Positions 8,058-16,729 of a DNA stretch of 64,000 nucleotides are shown here, in pieces. The stretch is from Scatolibacter rhodanostii (GTDB lineage: Bacteria > Bacillota > Clostridia > Oscillospirales > Acutalibacteraceae): NCBI RefSeq assembly GCF_900197595.1, contig NZ_FZLO01000006.1:1-64000 (forward strand). The letters are read 5' to 3'. The translations under genes were made by a program, and so were the position numbers. Position 1 is the stretch's first letter. The number at the start of each line of letters is the position of its first letter. Below the pieces are notes generated by a model that was not told the origin of the DNA, searched no databases, and was given only the letters and a program-made list of their open reading frames with translations.

Positions 8058-8464
8058 TTACCAACGCAGACATTACGATTTACAACAAATATTATGACCG
8101 CACCACAAGAAAAGATATTTGGCTGAAAACGCATATTCATGGCGTGAGCTGGTACGGCGGTCAGAAAGTCACTGTCGCAGACAAAGGGCTTTTATCCGCT
8201 GACAGCTATACGGTGCGCATACCCCTTGAATCTGCCCCACAGGGCAAGTCTTTTGTGTTATCCGATGAATTTGCCAAGCTTGATGAAACAGGCTTAAACA
8301 GCCATTGGACGCTCCAAAATGGAGATGTTATCTGTCAAGGAGAACGAACAGAAGACATTCCTCTCACAAAGGAAGCTTTATCCTGTGGGCGATTTGTTGT
8401 GACTGGCTGGAGCGATAACAGGCGTGGCGGTTTACAGCACTGGAAAGTGGAGGGAGGTAAATGA
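8054..8464 (+). CDS. Head-tail connector/stopper-like protein
   Basis: 136 residues from ATG 8054, which overlaps the previous stop (ATGA); a GTG at 8045 is in frame but lies inside the previous gene. The protein is beta-rich (ADITIYNKYYDRTTRKDIWL, SYTVRIPLESA) and ends with GRFVVTGWSDNRRGG. Proteins of this type (DUF6751-like) occupy the stopper position in clostridial siphophages. The call is by position and look. Confidence 0.65.
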   Translation: MITNADITIYNKYYDRTTRKDIWLKTHIHGVSWYGGQKVTVADKGLLSADSYTVRIPLESAPQGKSFVLSDEFAKLDETGLNSHWTLQNGDVICQGERTEDIPLTKEALSCGRFVVTGWSDNRRGGLQHWKVEGGK

Positions 8465-8465
8465 T

Positions 8466-8873
8466 ATGGCGATTAAATCAATCATAATCAAGACCCCTAG
8501 AGGACAGATAGTAAACGTCACTGGCAAAGGCGGTTCTGTTAAGGCTAAATTCGAGTGGAACAAAGAATTCGGCGCACAGAAAACAGAGTTGTTTTCTAAA
8601 GCACAAAAATTCCTCGATTCGGAGGTTTTACGGACTACATCGCCGTATGTGCCACTTGACACCAGCATGTTATCAAAATCAGGACAACTAGGCACGACAA
8701 TCGGCAGTGGCGAAGTCAATTATATTGCTCCTTATGCAGCACAACAGTATTATGGCACGGCGCAAACTAGGGCTTATGGCTCACAGCGTGGTGGCAAATG
8801 GTTTGAACGCTCTAAAATCGACAACAAGGAACAGTGGATTGCAGGAGTAAAAAAGATTGGCGGTGGAAAATGA
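8466..8873 (+). CDS. HK97 gp10-like/minor capsid protein
   Basis: 135 residues from ATG 8466, just after the previous stop and preceded by GGGAGGT. The motif SPYVPLDTSMLSKSG, followed by APYAAQQYYG and GGKWFERSK, is typical of the gp10/minor_capsid_2 family of head-tail joining and tail-completion proteins. It overlaps the next gene by 4 bases (ATGA at 8870-8873). Confidence 0.75.
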   Translation: MAIKSIIIKTPRGQIVNVTGKGGSVKAKFEWNKEFGAQKTELFSKAQKFLDSEVLRTTSPYVPLDTSMLSKSGQLGTTIGSGEVNYIAPYAAQQYYGTAQTRAYGSQRGGKWFERSKIDNKEQWIAGVKKIGGGK

Positions 8874-9289
8874 CAATCATTCAAGGATTGCAGGAGTTCT
8901 TTCTCTCCTGTCCCCTCATGGGGGATAACAAAATCAATGTAGATTATTTACCAGAGGACGGCATTCAGTATTCTATCAATACTAGTCCGGCAACAGCGAT
9001 TATTAAGACATACACAGACGGCAGCACGATGAGACAATATGAATTCGATATATCTTCTGTGAATCCGTACAGCTCCAACGAATTACAGAGCATTGCAAAC
9101 AGCGGATTTTATGAGGAACTATCAGACTGGCTTGAACAACAGAACCGCATTCAGAATTTCCCTATATTGCCCAGTGAAAAAACGCCGATTAAAATCGAAA
9201 CGCTTTCTACTGGATACTTATTCACAACGACACCTAAATCTGGAAGGTACCAGATTCAGTGCAGACTAATTTATTTACAGGAGGCTTAA
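8870..9289 (+). CDS. Tail terminator-like protein
   Basis: 139 residues from ATG 8870. A short N-terminal helix (IIQGLQEFFLSCPLM) is followed by a beta-rich body with NVDYLPEDGIQYSINTSPA and a last strand RYQIQCRLIYLQ. Its place between the gp10-like protein and the tail tube protein is that of the tail terminator ring. Homologues are sometimes mislabelled chloramphenicol resistance protein in databases; nothing here suggests an enzyme. Confidence 0.65.
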   Translation: MTIIQGLQEFFLSCPLMGDNKINVDYLPEDGIQYSINTSPATAIIKTYTDGSTMRQYEFDISSVNPYSSNELQSIANSGFYEELSDWLEQQNRIQNFPILPSEKTPIKIETLSTGYLFTTTPKSGRYQIQCRLIYLQEA

Positions 9290-9290
9290 C

Positions 9291-9800
9291 ATGGCTAACG
9301 AAAAAGGTACACCTATTTTTAGAAATCTCATCGCTGATTATTTGGATATTGGCACGGAAACGACACCTGACATTCACGTCATGAGCGTGTTTGAAACAAT
9401 TGACGAATCTCCACAAGCTCAGACGGTGGAGAAACATTATACATCTGACAAGTCTGCTACTACCATCACCACTGGCTATCAATCGCAGTTCCCTATCACA
9501 GGTGACAGATATAAGGATAATAAAGTAACAGATTTCATTGCAAAAATCGGTGAGGAACAAAGACTCGGCGTGCAATGCGATTATTTCCGTGTCAATCTGT
9601 TCCAACCGATTGCTGCTAAAGCAGATACCTACTATGCAAGAAAATTTGTTGTAGGTTTCGCTATCGACACACTAGGCGGAGCGGGCGGTGAAATTGCCAC
9701 GGTTGAGGGCAACATGAATGCTATCGGTGACGTTGTGATTGGCGAGTTTAACATCAAAACCAAAACGTTTACAGCGGCAAGCGAAGAGGGGACTGAATAA
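9291..9800 (+). CDS. Major tail tube protein
   Basis: 169 residues with GGAGG at 9281-9285. The beta-rich, acidic sequence (TPIFRNLIADYLDI, then QTVEKHYTSDKSATTIT, GEIATVEGNMNAIGDVVIGE) and its position before the two chaperone genes fit the tube-forming protein of siphophages, which polymerises around the tape measure protein. Confidence 0.8.
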   Translation: MANEKGTPIFRNLIADYLDIGTETTPDIHVMSVFETIDESPQAQTVEKHYTSDKSATTITTGYQSQFPITGDRYKDNKVTDFIAKIGEEQRLGVQCDYFRVNLFQPIAAKADTYYARKFVVGFAIDTLGGAGGEIATVEGNMNAIGDVVIGEFNIKTKTFTAASEEGTE

Positions 9801-9802
9801 TT

Positions 9803-10171
9803 ATGGCTATTATTAAAATCAATGAGGTTGAGTTTGAATATAATGCTTTGGATGCAGCAGCAGTGGAGAAAACGGAAACCGCTATGGATAAGGTTATAGC
9901 AGAGGCATCGGAAATTAAAGCCGATAAATCTTTGAAATTATCGCAAGCTATTCGAGCGATATGTGGAACTGTTTTTGAATGTTTCAATGCCTTATTTGGT
10001 GAGGGAACAGATAAAAAAGTTTTCGGCGAATCCTGCGATATGGGCAAGGCGCTTGACGCTTTTGGACAGCTGACAAACCAAATTAAAACTGCAAATGCTG
10101 GTATTGAGGTAGAATCAATCGTACAAAAATATATGCCGAATCGTCAGCAACGCAGAGCTGGCAAAAAATGA
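9803..10171 (+). CDS. Tail assembly chaperone, first gene (gpG-like position)
   Basis: 122 residues, helical and acidic (AAAVEKTETAMDKVIAEASE), ending in a basic tail MPNRQQRRAGKK. Similar proteins of clostridial phages (DUF6673-like) sit between the tail tube and Gp15 genes. The stop TGA (10169-10171) directly follows AAA AAA and overlaps the next ATG (10168), which lies in the -1 frame. A lambda gpG/gpGT-like frameshift at this point would join the two proteins; see findings. Confidence 0.7.
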   Translation: MAIIKINEVEFEYNALDAAAVEKTETAMDKVIAEASEIKADKSLKLSQAIRAICGTVFECFNALFGEGTDKKVFGESCDMGKALDAFGQLTNQIKTANAGIEVESIVQKYMPNRQQRRAGKK

Positions 10172-10740
10172 ATCTATTAACAGAAATTGCCCCCCAGTCG
10201 GTAAGGATTGAGGGGCAAGACTATTTTTTTGATGCAGACTTTCGGAACGTTATCAAGTTTGAAATGCTGATGGAAGATTCTACTATCGATGAACAGACAA
10301 AAGGCTTTCTTGCTCTGAATCTATTCTTTGAAGATATTCCGACTGATATTGCCAGTGCCTTCGACTGCATTTTGAGTTTGTATTCCCCCGAAGCCGAAAC
10401 AGACAATAAAAAGACAGGTACAGGCAAGCAAAAAAGAATCTATTCTTTTGAGCATGATTCTGATTATATCTATGCTGCGTTTTTAGCTGATTATGGTATC
10501 GATTTGCAAGAAACAGAATACCTGCACTGGTGGAAATTTCGCGCGTTATTCAAAGGTTTGAAGCCTGACAACATGATATGCAAAATCATGGAATACCGGG
10601 CGGCGGATTTATCCAAACTGAAAGGCGAAGAAAAGAAATTCTACCAACGTATGCAACGACAGTTTGCTTTGCCTATATCGAAATCAGAACAAGAGAAACT
10701 TGATGTTGTGGCTGATTTTTTGATGGGTGGGAAAGAGTGA
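10168..10740 (+). CDS. Tail assembly chaperone, Gp15 family
   Basis: 190 residues. The pattern (VRIEGQDYFFDADFRNVIKF, a helical middle with TKGFLALNLFFEDIP, and YLHWWKFRALFKGL) is characteristic of the bacteriophage Gp15 family, which occupies the gpT position before the tape measure gene. It starts inside the stop codon of the first chaperone. The end is followed within 6 bases by a promoter belonging to the inserted zinc-ribbon gene. Confidence 0.8.
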   Translation: MNLLTEIAPQSVRIEGQDYFFDADFRNVIKFEMLMEDSTIDEQTKGFLALNLFFEDIPTDIASAFDCILSLYSPEAETDNKKTGTGKQKRIYSFEHDSDYIYAAFLADYGIDLQETEYLHWWKFRALFKGLKPDNMICKIMEYRAADLSKLKGEEKKFYQRMQRQFALPISKSEQEKLDVVADFLMGGKE

Positions 10741-10746
10741 TTTATC

Positions 10747-10775
10747 TTGACGAAAAATTACTACAAATGTATAAT
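10747..10775 (+). promoter_or_regulatory. Consensus sigma-A promoter of the moron gene
   Basis: TTGACG (10747-10752), a 17-base spacer and TATAAT (10770-10775). An inverted repeat TACAAAT (10762-10768)/ATTTGTA (10783-10789) is centred on the end of the -10 box and could be an operator. This promoter would fire independently of the late operon, including in the lysogen. Confidence 0.8.
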
Positions 10776-10809
10776 TATGGTAATTTGTAAATTATTGGAG
10801 GGTTTTTCA

Positions 10810-11058
10810 ATGGTATGTCCCAAGTGTGGTAGCCAAAATGTTAACATTCAAGTGGTATCATCTGTACACTTAGTCGACAAACACAAAGGGTGTCTGTGGT
10901 GGTGCATAGTCGGCTGGTGGTGGGTGCCTATCAAATGGCTAGTGTTTACTGTCCCGGCATTATTCGCTAAGATTTTTATCCCCAAAAAGCAGAGAACTAA
11001 AAACAAGGAAAGAAAAGTATGCGTTTGTCAGCAATGCGGTAAGCAATGGAATCTATAA
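10810..11058 (+). CDS. Zinc-ribbon membrane protein, candidate phage moron
   Basis: 82 residues from ATG 10810, with GGAGGG at 10797-10802. Two Cys pairs, CPKCG near the N-terminus and CQQCG near the C-terminus, can form one zinc ribbon, and between them lies a Trp-rich hydrophobic stretch (LWWCIVGWWWVPIKWLVFTV) long enough for a membrane segment or hairpin. The gene has its own promoter (10747-10775) and terminator (11064-11095) and interrupts the tail operon between gp15 and the tape measure gene. That is the structure of a moron expressed from the prophage. Function is unknown; altering the host surface or superinfection exclusion would be in keeping with such genes. Confidence 0.8.
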   Translation: MVCPKCGSQNVNIQVVSSVHLVDKHKGCLWWCIVGWWWVPIKWLVFTVPALFAKIFIPKKQRTKNKERKVCVCQQCGKQWNL

Positions 11059-11063
11059 ATTTT

Positions 11064-11095
11064 ATCACACTTCTTTTTAGAGGTGTGATTTTTCT
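11064..11095 (+). terminator. Terminator of the moron gene
   Basis: ATCACACTTC pairs with GAGGTGTGAT around a short TTTTTA loop and is followed by TTTTTC. It ends a few bases after the 82-residue gene and just before the next small gene. Confidence 0.75.
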
Positions 11096-11112
11096 TTTAG
11101 GAGTGATTATAC

Positions 11113-11271
11113 ATTGAAAAAATAAAAATCGAATGCCCTTATTGCGGATATAAAATGCCGGAGCAATACAGCCAAAGTGCTGACTGCTTCGGTGTTTTTA
11201 TACGCTGCAAAGGGAAAAATTGCAAACAAGAATTTGAAGTGATTATAAAAAAAGGAAATCAAGTCAAGTAG
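11113..11271 (+). CDS. Small cysteine-rich zinc-finger protein, apparently with an ATT start
   Basis: 52 residues if translation starts at ATT 11113, nine bases after AGGAG (11099-11103). No ATG, GTG or TTG lies in frame before the first Cys pair, and an in-frame TGA is at 11104. The sequence contains CPYCGYKMPE, ADCFGVFIRC and KGKNCKQEFEV, so four or five Cys arranged like short Com-like zinc proteins that are common in Firmicute phages, which normally start ME.I.CPYC. The coding signal is therefore convincing although the start is rare. It probably depends on read-through of the terminator at 11064. Confidence 0.65.
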   Translation: MEKIKIECPYCGYKMPEQYSQSADCFGVFIRCKGKNCKQEFEVIIKKGNQVK

Positions 11272-11311
11272 TGCCATTATGAGCCGATGACTTCCCAAGG
11301 AGGTGGGTTTA

Positions 11312-14173
11312 TTGGCTGCTGATGGCTCAATTAAAATTGATAGTGCTATAGACGGCAAAGGTTTTTCGGCTGGGCTGGACAAACTGGGCGGTTTGGCGAA
11401 AGGCGCAATTGGCGGCATCACAAAAGTAGTCGGCGCAGGCATTGCAGCCGCTGGTGCTGGTGCAATCGCTATTGCATCACAAGCTGTAACAGCCTATGCC
11501 GACTATGAACAGCTTGTAGGTGGTATAGAAACCCTATTTGGTACTGGTGGAAAATCGCTAGAAGAATACGCCAACTCTGTCGGAAAAACTGTTGATGAAG
11601 CACGTGGTGAATACGATAAACTAATTAAAGGCCAGACCGCTGTACTTGATAATGCAGATAATGCTTACAAGACAGCAGGTTTATCGGCAAACGAGTACAT
11701 GGAAACCGCCACGTCTTTTTCTGCAAGTTTGCTCCAAAGCTTAGGGGGCGATACTGAAAAAGTAGCAAAAACTACTGATATGGCGATTACCGACATGGCA
11801 GATAATGCTAACAAAATGGGCAGTAGTATGGGGTCTATCCAAGATGCCTATAAAGGATTCGCCAAACAAAACTATACTATGCTTGATAACCTAAAGCTTG
11901 GTTATGGCGGCACAAAAGGCGAAATGGAGCGCTTACTTGCTGATGCACAGAAGTTTTCCGGGGTAAAATATGATATTAATAACTTGAATGATGTCTATCA
12001 AGCTATCCATGTCATTCAGGGAAAACTTGACATTACCGGTACTACTGCAAAAGAGGCCAGTACTACAATTCAAGGCAGCGCTGCCAGCATGAAAGCCTCA
12101 TGGGCAAATCTGCTTGTCGGCATGGCAGATGATACACAGGATTTTGATTTATTACTTACCAACCTGATTGACAGTGTCGGAACATTTGCTGAAAATCTTA
12201 TCCCTAGAATTGAGATTGCTTTAGGCGGTATTGTAAAGTTAGTCGGCGGATTAGCTCCTAAAATTGCTGAGATTATTCCACAACTAGCATCTGAATTACT
12301 CCCTAAAATTGTTACGATTGGTGTAGATATTATTCAAAGCCTTGTAACAGGCATTCAGCAAAATTCGTCTACGCTTGCCAGTTCAGCAGTTGATATTGTG
12401 ACTACTCTTTTAAACGGTATCATCTCTATTGTGCCACAAATTTTAGCGGTGGGCGGAACACTAATTTTAGAGTTTGCACAAGGCATCGCAGGGCAACTCC
12501 CTGAAATGTCTGCCCAAGCTTTAAACATAATCACCACACTGATAAATGGGTTATCCTCTAATATGCCTACCATTATGAACACGGCAGTTGATATCATCAT
12601 GGGGCTGGTGCAAGGTATTTCATCTGCCTTACCGGCATTAATTCCTGCAGCAATCCAAGCCATTATGACTTTTGTCACAGGATTGTATTCTAACTATGGT
12701 ACCTTAATACAAGGAGCCTTACAACTCGTTATGGCTTTGGTACAGGGTATCATCAACGGTTTGCCTTTGCTGTTGCAAGGAGCCGTTCAAGCAGTACAAG
12801 CCTTACTTACCGGTATCGTACAGAATTTGCCTGCCATTGTTTCAATGGGTATTCAATTGATTTTTCAACTAGTAGGTGGTCTGCTCTCTGCGCTACCACA
12901 AATACTATCTTCCGGTTGGGAGATTATCAAAGCCTTAGCACAAGGTATTTTACAAGCTATTCCAAATATTTTATTTGGCATTATCGACGGCATTAAAAAC
13001 CTATTCAGTAATTTGTGGGGTTGGCTTACTGGCAGTGCTGGTGATACAAGTAATGATGTAACCAGCAAATTAGAAACTATGTCAAACAACGTTTCGACTA
13101 GCACCAATACAATGAGCAGTAACGTCACTTCTAATTTTGGTGCTATGAGCAGCAATGTACAATCAACAAGTACGACAATGAGTGATAATGTCACTCATAC
13201 GCTAGGAGATATGTCAACTCACGGAATTTGTGCCGCCGGAGATATGTCAAGCGGCGTGGTTAATGCTACACAAAGCATGGCAAATGTTAGTACAAAAAAT
13301 ATTGATACATATGCCGCTCACGGTGCAGACGCACTGAACAATTTGGCATATGCTGGACAGACTTCTTCTGATAAACTTACCTCCTCGGTAACTTCATCAA
13401 GCAATAAAGTGGCTAATCTAAGTGTATCTGATTATCAGAAAATGAGTAGTGACGTATCTCGCGCCATGGAAAGTTTACAGCAGTCGGTAAATACATCATT
13501 TGGAAAAGTTGAGCGACAACTTAACCAAACACTTACTGCAGTAAAAGATTTTGGAAGTCGTTTTAAATCTGTATTAACCGGTTCTTTTAATGATGCTGTA
13601 TCTGCGGCTTCCAATGCTGCACAAAATATGGCAAGTGGTATTGTTAGAGGATTACAATCGGCAACCGGGCAAATGTCCAACATCGGCTATAACATGATGT
13701 ACGGTGTAAACGATGCCATGTGGGATATGTCCGGCACACTTTACAGCACCGCAAGAACAATTGCCAATAACGTGGCCGCCACCATGCGCAGTGCTTTAAA
13801 AATTCACTCTCCCTCTCGTGTTATGCAAGAAATATTCCGTTTCTTTATGGCTGGTGGCGAGGTCGGAATGCATGACAAAGAAAAAGATTTGTACAGTGCG
13901 GTTGATAATATCGCTGACAATGTATCCAACCGTATGATTCCTGAGTTTAATGTATCTGAATTGATGGCGAAAGCACGAGCAGCGGTAGAAGCAGAACAAA
14001 GCCTAACCAATGCGAATTTTGCAGCTAGAGCATATTATGCCACAGTTATGGCTGGAAAACAGCAAGAAACGCAGGAAAGCGCACCGACAGTGGAAACACA
14101 TATCAATATAGACAGCAGAGAATTTGCAGTGGTAACAACGCCAGCAATTAAAAAGCAAATGGGGTGGGCATGA
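11312..14173 (+). CDS. Tail tape measure protein
   Basis: About 953 residues; it sets tail length and is ejected with the DNA. An N-terminal Gly/Ala-rich hydrophobic stretch (about 25-70) precedes a TP901-like core (YADYEQLVGGIETLFGTGG). Residues about 300-570 are a run of hydrophobic repeats of roughly 19 residues (such as IVTTLLNGIISIVPQIL, LITTLINGL-type copies), likely membrane-active, followed by a Ser/Thr/Met-rich section with NNVSTSTNTMSSNVTSNF repeats. SALKIHSPSRVM near the C-terminus is a hallmark of tape measure proteins. TTG 11312 suits AAGGAGG (11297-11303) better than the in-frame GTG at 11303. The gene overlaps Dit. Confidence 0.92.
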   Translation: MAADGSIKIDSAIDGKGFSAGLDKLGGLAKGAIGGITKVVGAGIAAAGAGAIAIASQAVTAYADYEQLVGGIETLFGTGGKSLEEYANSVGKTVDEARGEYDKLIKGQTAVLDNADNAYKTAGLSANEYMETATSFSASLLQSLGGDTEKVAKTTDMAITDMADNANKMGSSMGSIQDAYKGFAKQNYTMLDNLKLGYGGTKGEMERLLADAQKFSGVKYDINNLNDVYQAIHVIQGKLDITGTTAKEASTTIQGSAASMKASWANLLVGMADDTQDFDLLLTNLIDSVGTFAENLIPRIEIALGGIVKLVGGLAPKIAEIIPQLASELLPKIVTIGVDIIQSLVTGIQQNSSTLASSAVDIVTTLLNGIISIVPQILAVGGTLILEFAQGIAGQLPEMSAQALNIITTLINGLSSNMPTIMNTAVDIIMGLVQGISSALPALIPAAIQAIMTFVTGLYSNYGTLIQGALQLVMALVQGIINGLPLLLQGAVQAVQALLTGIVQNLPAIVSMGIQLIFQLVGGLLSALPQILSSGWEIIKALAQGILQAIPNILFGIIDGIKNLFSNLWGWLTGSAGDTSNDVTSKLETMSNNVSTSTNTMSSNVTSNFGAMSSNVQSTSTTMSDNVTHTLGDMSTHGICAAGDMSSGVVNATQSMANVSTKNIDTYAAHGADALNNLAYAGQTSSDKLTSSVTSSSNKVANLSVSDYQKMSSDVSRAMESLQQSVNTSFGKVERQLNQTLTAVKDFGSRFKSVLTGSFNDAVSAASNAAQNMASGIVRGLQSATGQMSNIGYNMMYGVNDAMWDMSGTLYSTARTIANNVAATMRSALKIHSPSRVMQEIFRFFMAGGEVGMHDKEKDLYSAVDNIADNVSNRMIPEFNVSELMAKARAAVEAEQSLTNANFAARAYYATVMAGKQQETQESAPTVETHINIDSREFAVVTTPAIKKQMGWA

Positions 14174-14856
14174 TGAGAGAAGTTATGTATATAGACGGAA
14201 AACCTTTGCACGAGTTCAGAGCAAAACTGCTGGACTGGGAGGTGGCCCCCGACCTGGCAAACGTCATATCGAGTGGGAAGAACCTCTTCCCAGCTCTACT
14301 AAAATCTGAAGCTGGGCAGAAAAAACTATCTGTTACGCTCAATTATCAGACAGCAGATAGAAAGTGGTTTCCCTCCCCCACTAAGCTAATCGGACAGCTG
14401 AATAAAACAGTGAATTTGCAGATGCCGGACGGGTTCATTTACCGTTCGGCATTATCTTCTGTTTCATCTGTAAAATATCCTGCTAAGTGGATTACTGAAT
14501 TCACGCTTGAATTTAAATGTGTACAGTGTGGGCAATATCAAGAAATCGATATCAAGCAGAATGAACAGCCTATTTATTATGACGGTACTGCTCCTGCACC
14601 CTACAAGATTGAATTTACTGCCCCAACCGCCCTGCAGAGTGTTACTGTTCAGGGAATCCAACTCACATCCATTCCGGCGGGGGCGAAAATTGTACTTGAC
14701 GGGATTGAAAAGAAAATCACCCAAAACGGCGAAAACAAGTTTTTAGAATCCAATCTAATTGATTTCCCTGTTTTTGAATCGTCCGAAGACTCTATCCCAA
14801 TAACAGTTAGTCCATTCGTGCCGTTAAAAATTAGTTACTACCCTATCTATATATGA
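14170..14856 (+). CDS. Distal tail protein (Dit)
   Basis: About 229 residues. It starts within the stop of the tape measure gene (ATG at 14170 and again at 14173). The body fits the Dit/Siphovirus tail component family: early LLDWEVAPDLANVIS, the basic patch KSEAGQKKLSVTL, a beta galectin-like second half and a final strand LKISYYPIYI. Dit forms the hexameric hub between tail tube and Tal, encoded next. Confidence 0.8.
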   Translation: MMREVMYIDGKPLHEFRAKLLDWEVAPDLANVISSGKNLFPALLKSEAGQKKLSVTLNYQTADRKWFPSPTKLIGQLNKTVNLQMPDGFIYRSALSSVSSVKYPAKWITEFTLEFKCVQCGQYQEIDIKQNEQPIYYDGTAPAPYKIEFTAPTALQSVTVQGIQLTSIPAGAKIVLDGIEKKITQNGENKFLESNLIDFPVFESSEDSIPITVSPFVPLKISYYPIYI

Positions 14857-14864
14857 GGTGAAAT

Positions 14865-16718
14865 ATGTTATCTGTTTTTGATTCCGGTCAGAAATATCCG
14901 ATTGTCGGGTACTCTGACTTTTTTATTACCCACCTTGACGGCGGCGAAGATACTTTAAGTTTTACCGCCCCCGTTGACGGTGAAATTTACGCACACTTAT
15001 CCGAAGAAAACATCGTGGAATATGGCGACAATCAATACCGCATTAAGTCCATTGATGCACCAAGTAGTTATGCAAATATAGAATGTTTAATTGATCTTGA
15101 TTTTCTGAAATCTACTCTCCATAAAGCCTATGATTCAGGCAGCCTTACCATAGTAGAGCTGCTTACTTCGCTGCTCCCCTCTGGTTGGACGGTACAAGGC
15201 TATCTGCCCGCCATTAGGCGTACTATCCAAATGGAAAATGCAACTCCCTATGATATTTTAAATCGAGCCAAATCAACCTTCAGCGTAGTTTATGAATGGC
15301 ATACAAAATCTAAAATGCTCACGGTTATTAATCCAAATGTGACCGAGCCTTCCGGTGAATATCTCACTGATGAACTTAATTTACGCAAGATTGCTTTTAA
15401 GGGAAAGTCTACTGATCTAATCACACGGCTATATCCTTACGGCAAGGACGGACTTAGCATTGCTGCCGTAAATGGTGGCAAGGAGTATATCGACAATCAT
15501 CAGTATACTGGTGACATTATTTGTGGAGTTTGGAAGGATGAGCGATACACGGATACTTTGAGTCTGAAAACTGATGCCGAAATTATGCTGAATCAGTTAT
15601 CTGCGCCCGAACGTTCTTATGATTGTGATGTTATTGATCTTGCCAAGCTGGACAGTCGATACAGTGATTTTGCTTTTTCCATGTATAAGGTCGTGACGTT
15701 GATTGACAGGACACGTCATACAAGAATGAATCACAAAATACTAGAGTACAAAGAATACCCCGATGAACCGCAGAAAAATGTGCTGACACTAGCCAGCGTG
15801 GTTAAAGATATTAAAAAGCAGCTTGACAGTGCGTTGTCTGTTGTACAGGACGAAATTAAGCAGGAGTCCTACAGCCGAGAACAAGCTATCGCAAACCTTA
15901 CCGATATTGTTATCAACGGTTCGGGACTTTACAGCACGGACGTTGTTCAGCCCAATGGGTCGGTAATACGATATGCCCACAATAAACAGTTGTTGTCTGA
16001 ATCACAGATCATATGGAAATTTACGACTGAAGCATGGGCGGTTAGTACAGATGGAGGCAAGACTTATCCAACCGGATTTACCATGAACGGTGATATGGTG
16101 GCGAGAATGCTATCTGTTGTGGGACTGGATGCTCAAGTGGTGCGCACAGGCATACTGAAAGCCGTTAATGGCAAATCCGAAATCAATCTGGACACAGGTC
16201 TTGCGAAAATCTACGGTATATTGACGACAGCCAGTAGTAATGGAGTTTACACTGCAGATACTTCCGGTGGCGGCATATGGATAAAAAAAGACGGTCAAAA
16301 TGTGGGGTGGCTAGCTGGAACAAATCATCCAACAGACGGATATATTACATGGCTGAAAACACAGAGAATCGATGCAACCTCTCTCGACGTTAGAAGTATA
16401 TGGATTCCGAGGACAAACGGAACAACATATCCATTTGTTTTAACCGAGGACGAAGGGGCGGCTATTTGGAATACAAAATCAATAGTCGGCGTTGACAATG
16501 GAATTAATATATCAAAAATCCAGTCTTTTATTGGCACAGATATCGGGGCTGATTTAGCCAAGGTAAAATCTGTGTCAGGAGGCACGAACGGAATGGATTT
16601 CCACGCAATAAAAAATATCTATTTGAAATACGGCAATGGCGGCGGCGGTGAAGTCCAATGGAAACAAGTAAATTTAGCTGCTGGTGGCACAACATGGGCA
16701 TTATGCCTAGTTAACTGA
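14865..16718 (+). CDS. Tail-associated protein (Tal, prophage endopeptidase tail family)
   Basis: 617 residues with GAGGTG at 14855-14860. Residues 1-330 are the conserved gp27-like hub domain of Firmicute Tal proteins (SFTAPVDGEIYAHLSEENIV, TPYDILNRAKSTFSVVYEWH, LITRLYPYGKDGLSI, KNVLTLASVVKDIKKQLDSA). A coiled-coil hinge (SALSVVQDEIKQESYSREQA) leads to a C-terminal half with repeated beta elements (LDTGLAKIYGIL, GGGIWIKKDGQNVGWLAG). It caps the tail tip and opens the cell envelope. No Zn-protease or lytic motif is obvious in the C-terminal half. Confidence 0.85.
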   Translation: MLSVFDSGQKYPIVGYSDFFITHLDGGEDTLSFTAPVDGEIYAHLSEENIVEYGDNQYRIKSIDAPSSYANIECLIDLDFLKSTLHKAYDSGSLTIVELLTSLLPSGWTVQGYLPAIRRTIQMENATPYDILNRAKSTFSVVYEWHTKSKMLTVINPNVTEPSGEYLTDELNLRKIAFKGKSTDLITRLYPYGKDGLSIAAVNGGKEYIDNHQYTGDIICGVWKDERYTDTLSLKTDAEIMLNQLSAPERSYDCDVIDLAKLDSRYSDFAFSMYKVVTLIDRTRHTRMNHKILEYKEYPDEPQKNVLTLASVVKDIKKQLDSALSVVQDEIKQESYSREQAIANLTDIVINGSGLYSTDVVQPNGSVIRYAHNKQLLSESQIIWKFTTEAWAVSTDGGKTYPTGFTMNGDMVARMLSVVGLDAQVVRTGILKAVNGKSEINLDTGLAKIYGILTTASSNGVYTADTSGGGIWIKKDGQNVGWLAGTNHPTDGYITWLKTQRIDATSLDVRSIWIPRTNGTTYPFVLTEDEGAAIWNTKSIVGVDNGINISKIQSFIGTDIGADLAKVKSVSGGTNGMDFHAIKNIYLKYGNGGGGEVQWKQVNLAAGGTTWALCLVN

Positions 16719-16729
16719 AGGAGGCTCAT

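Noticed and set aside
12240-13000. Repeated hydrophobic units in the tape measure gene, considered as a recombination artefact
   Set aside because: Such repeats are normal for tape measure proteins, and the units differ in sequence.
14507-14746. 79-codon + strand frame within dit
   Set aside because: Out-of-frame shadow of the Dit gene with no start signal.
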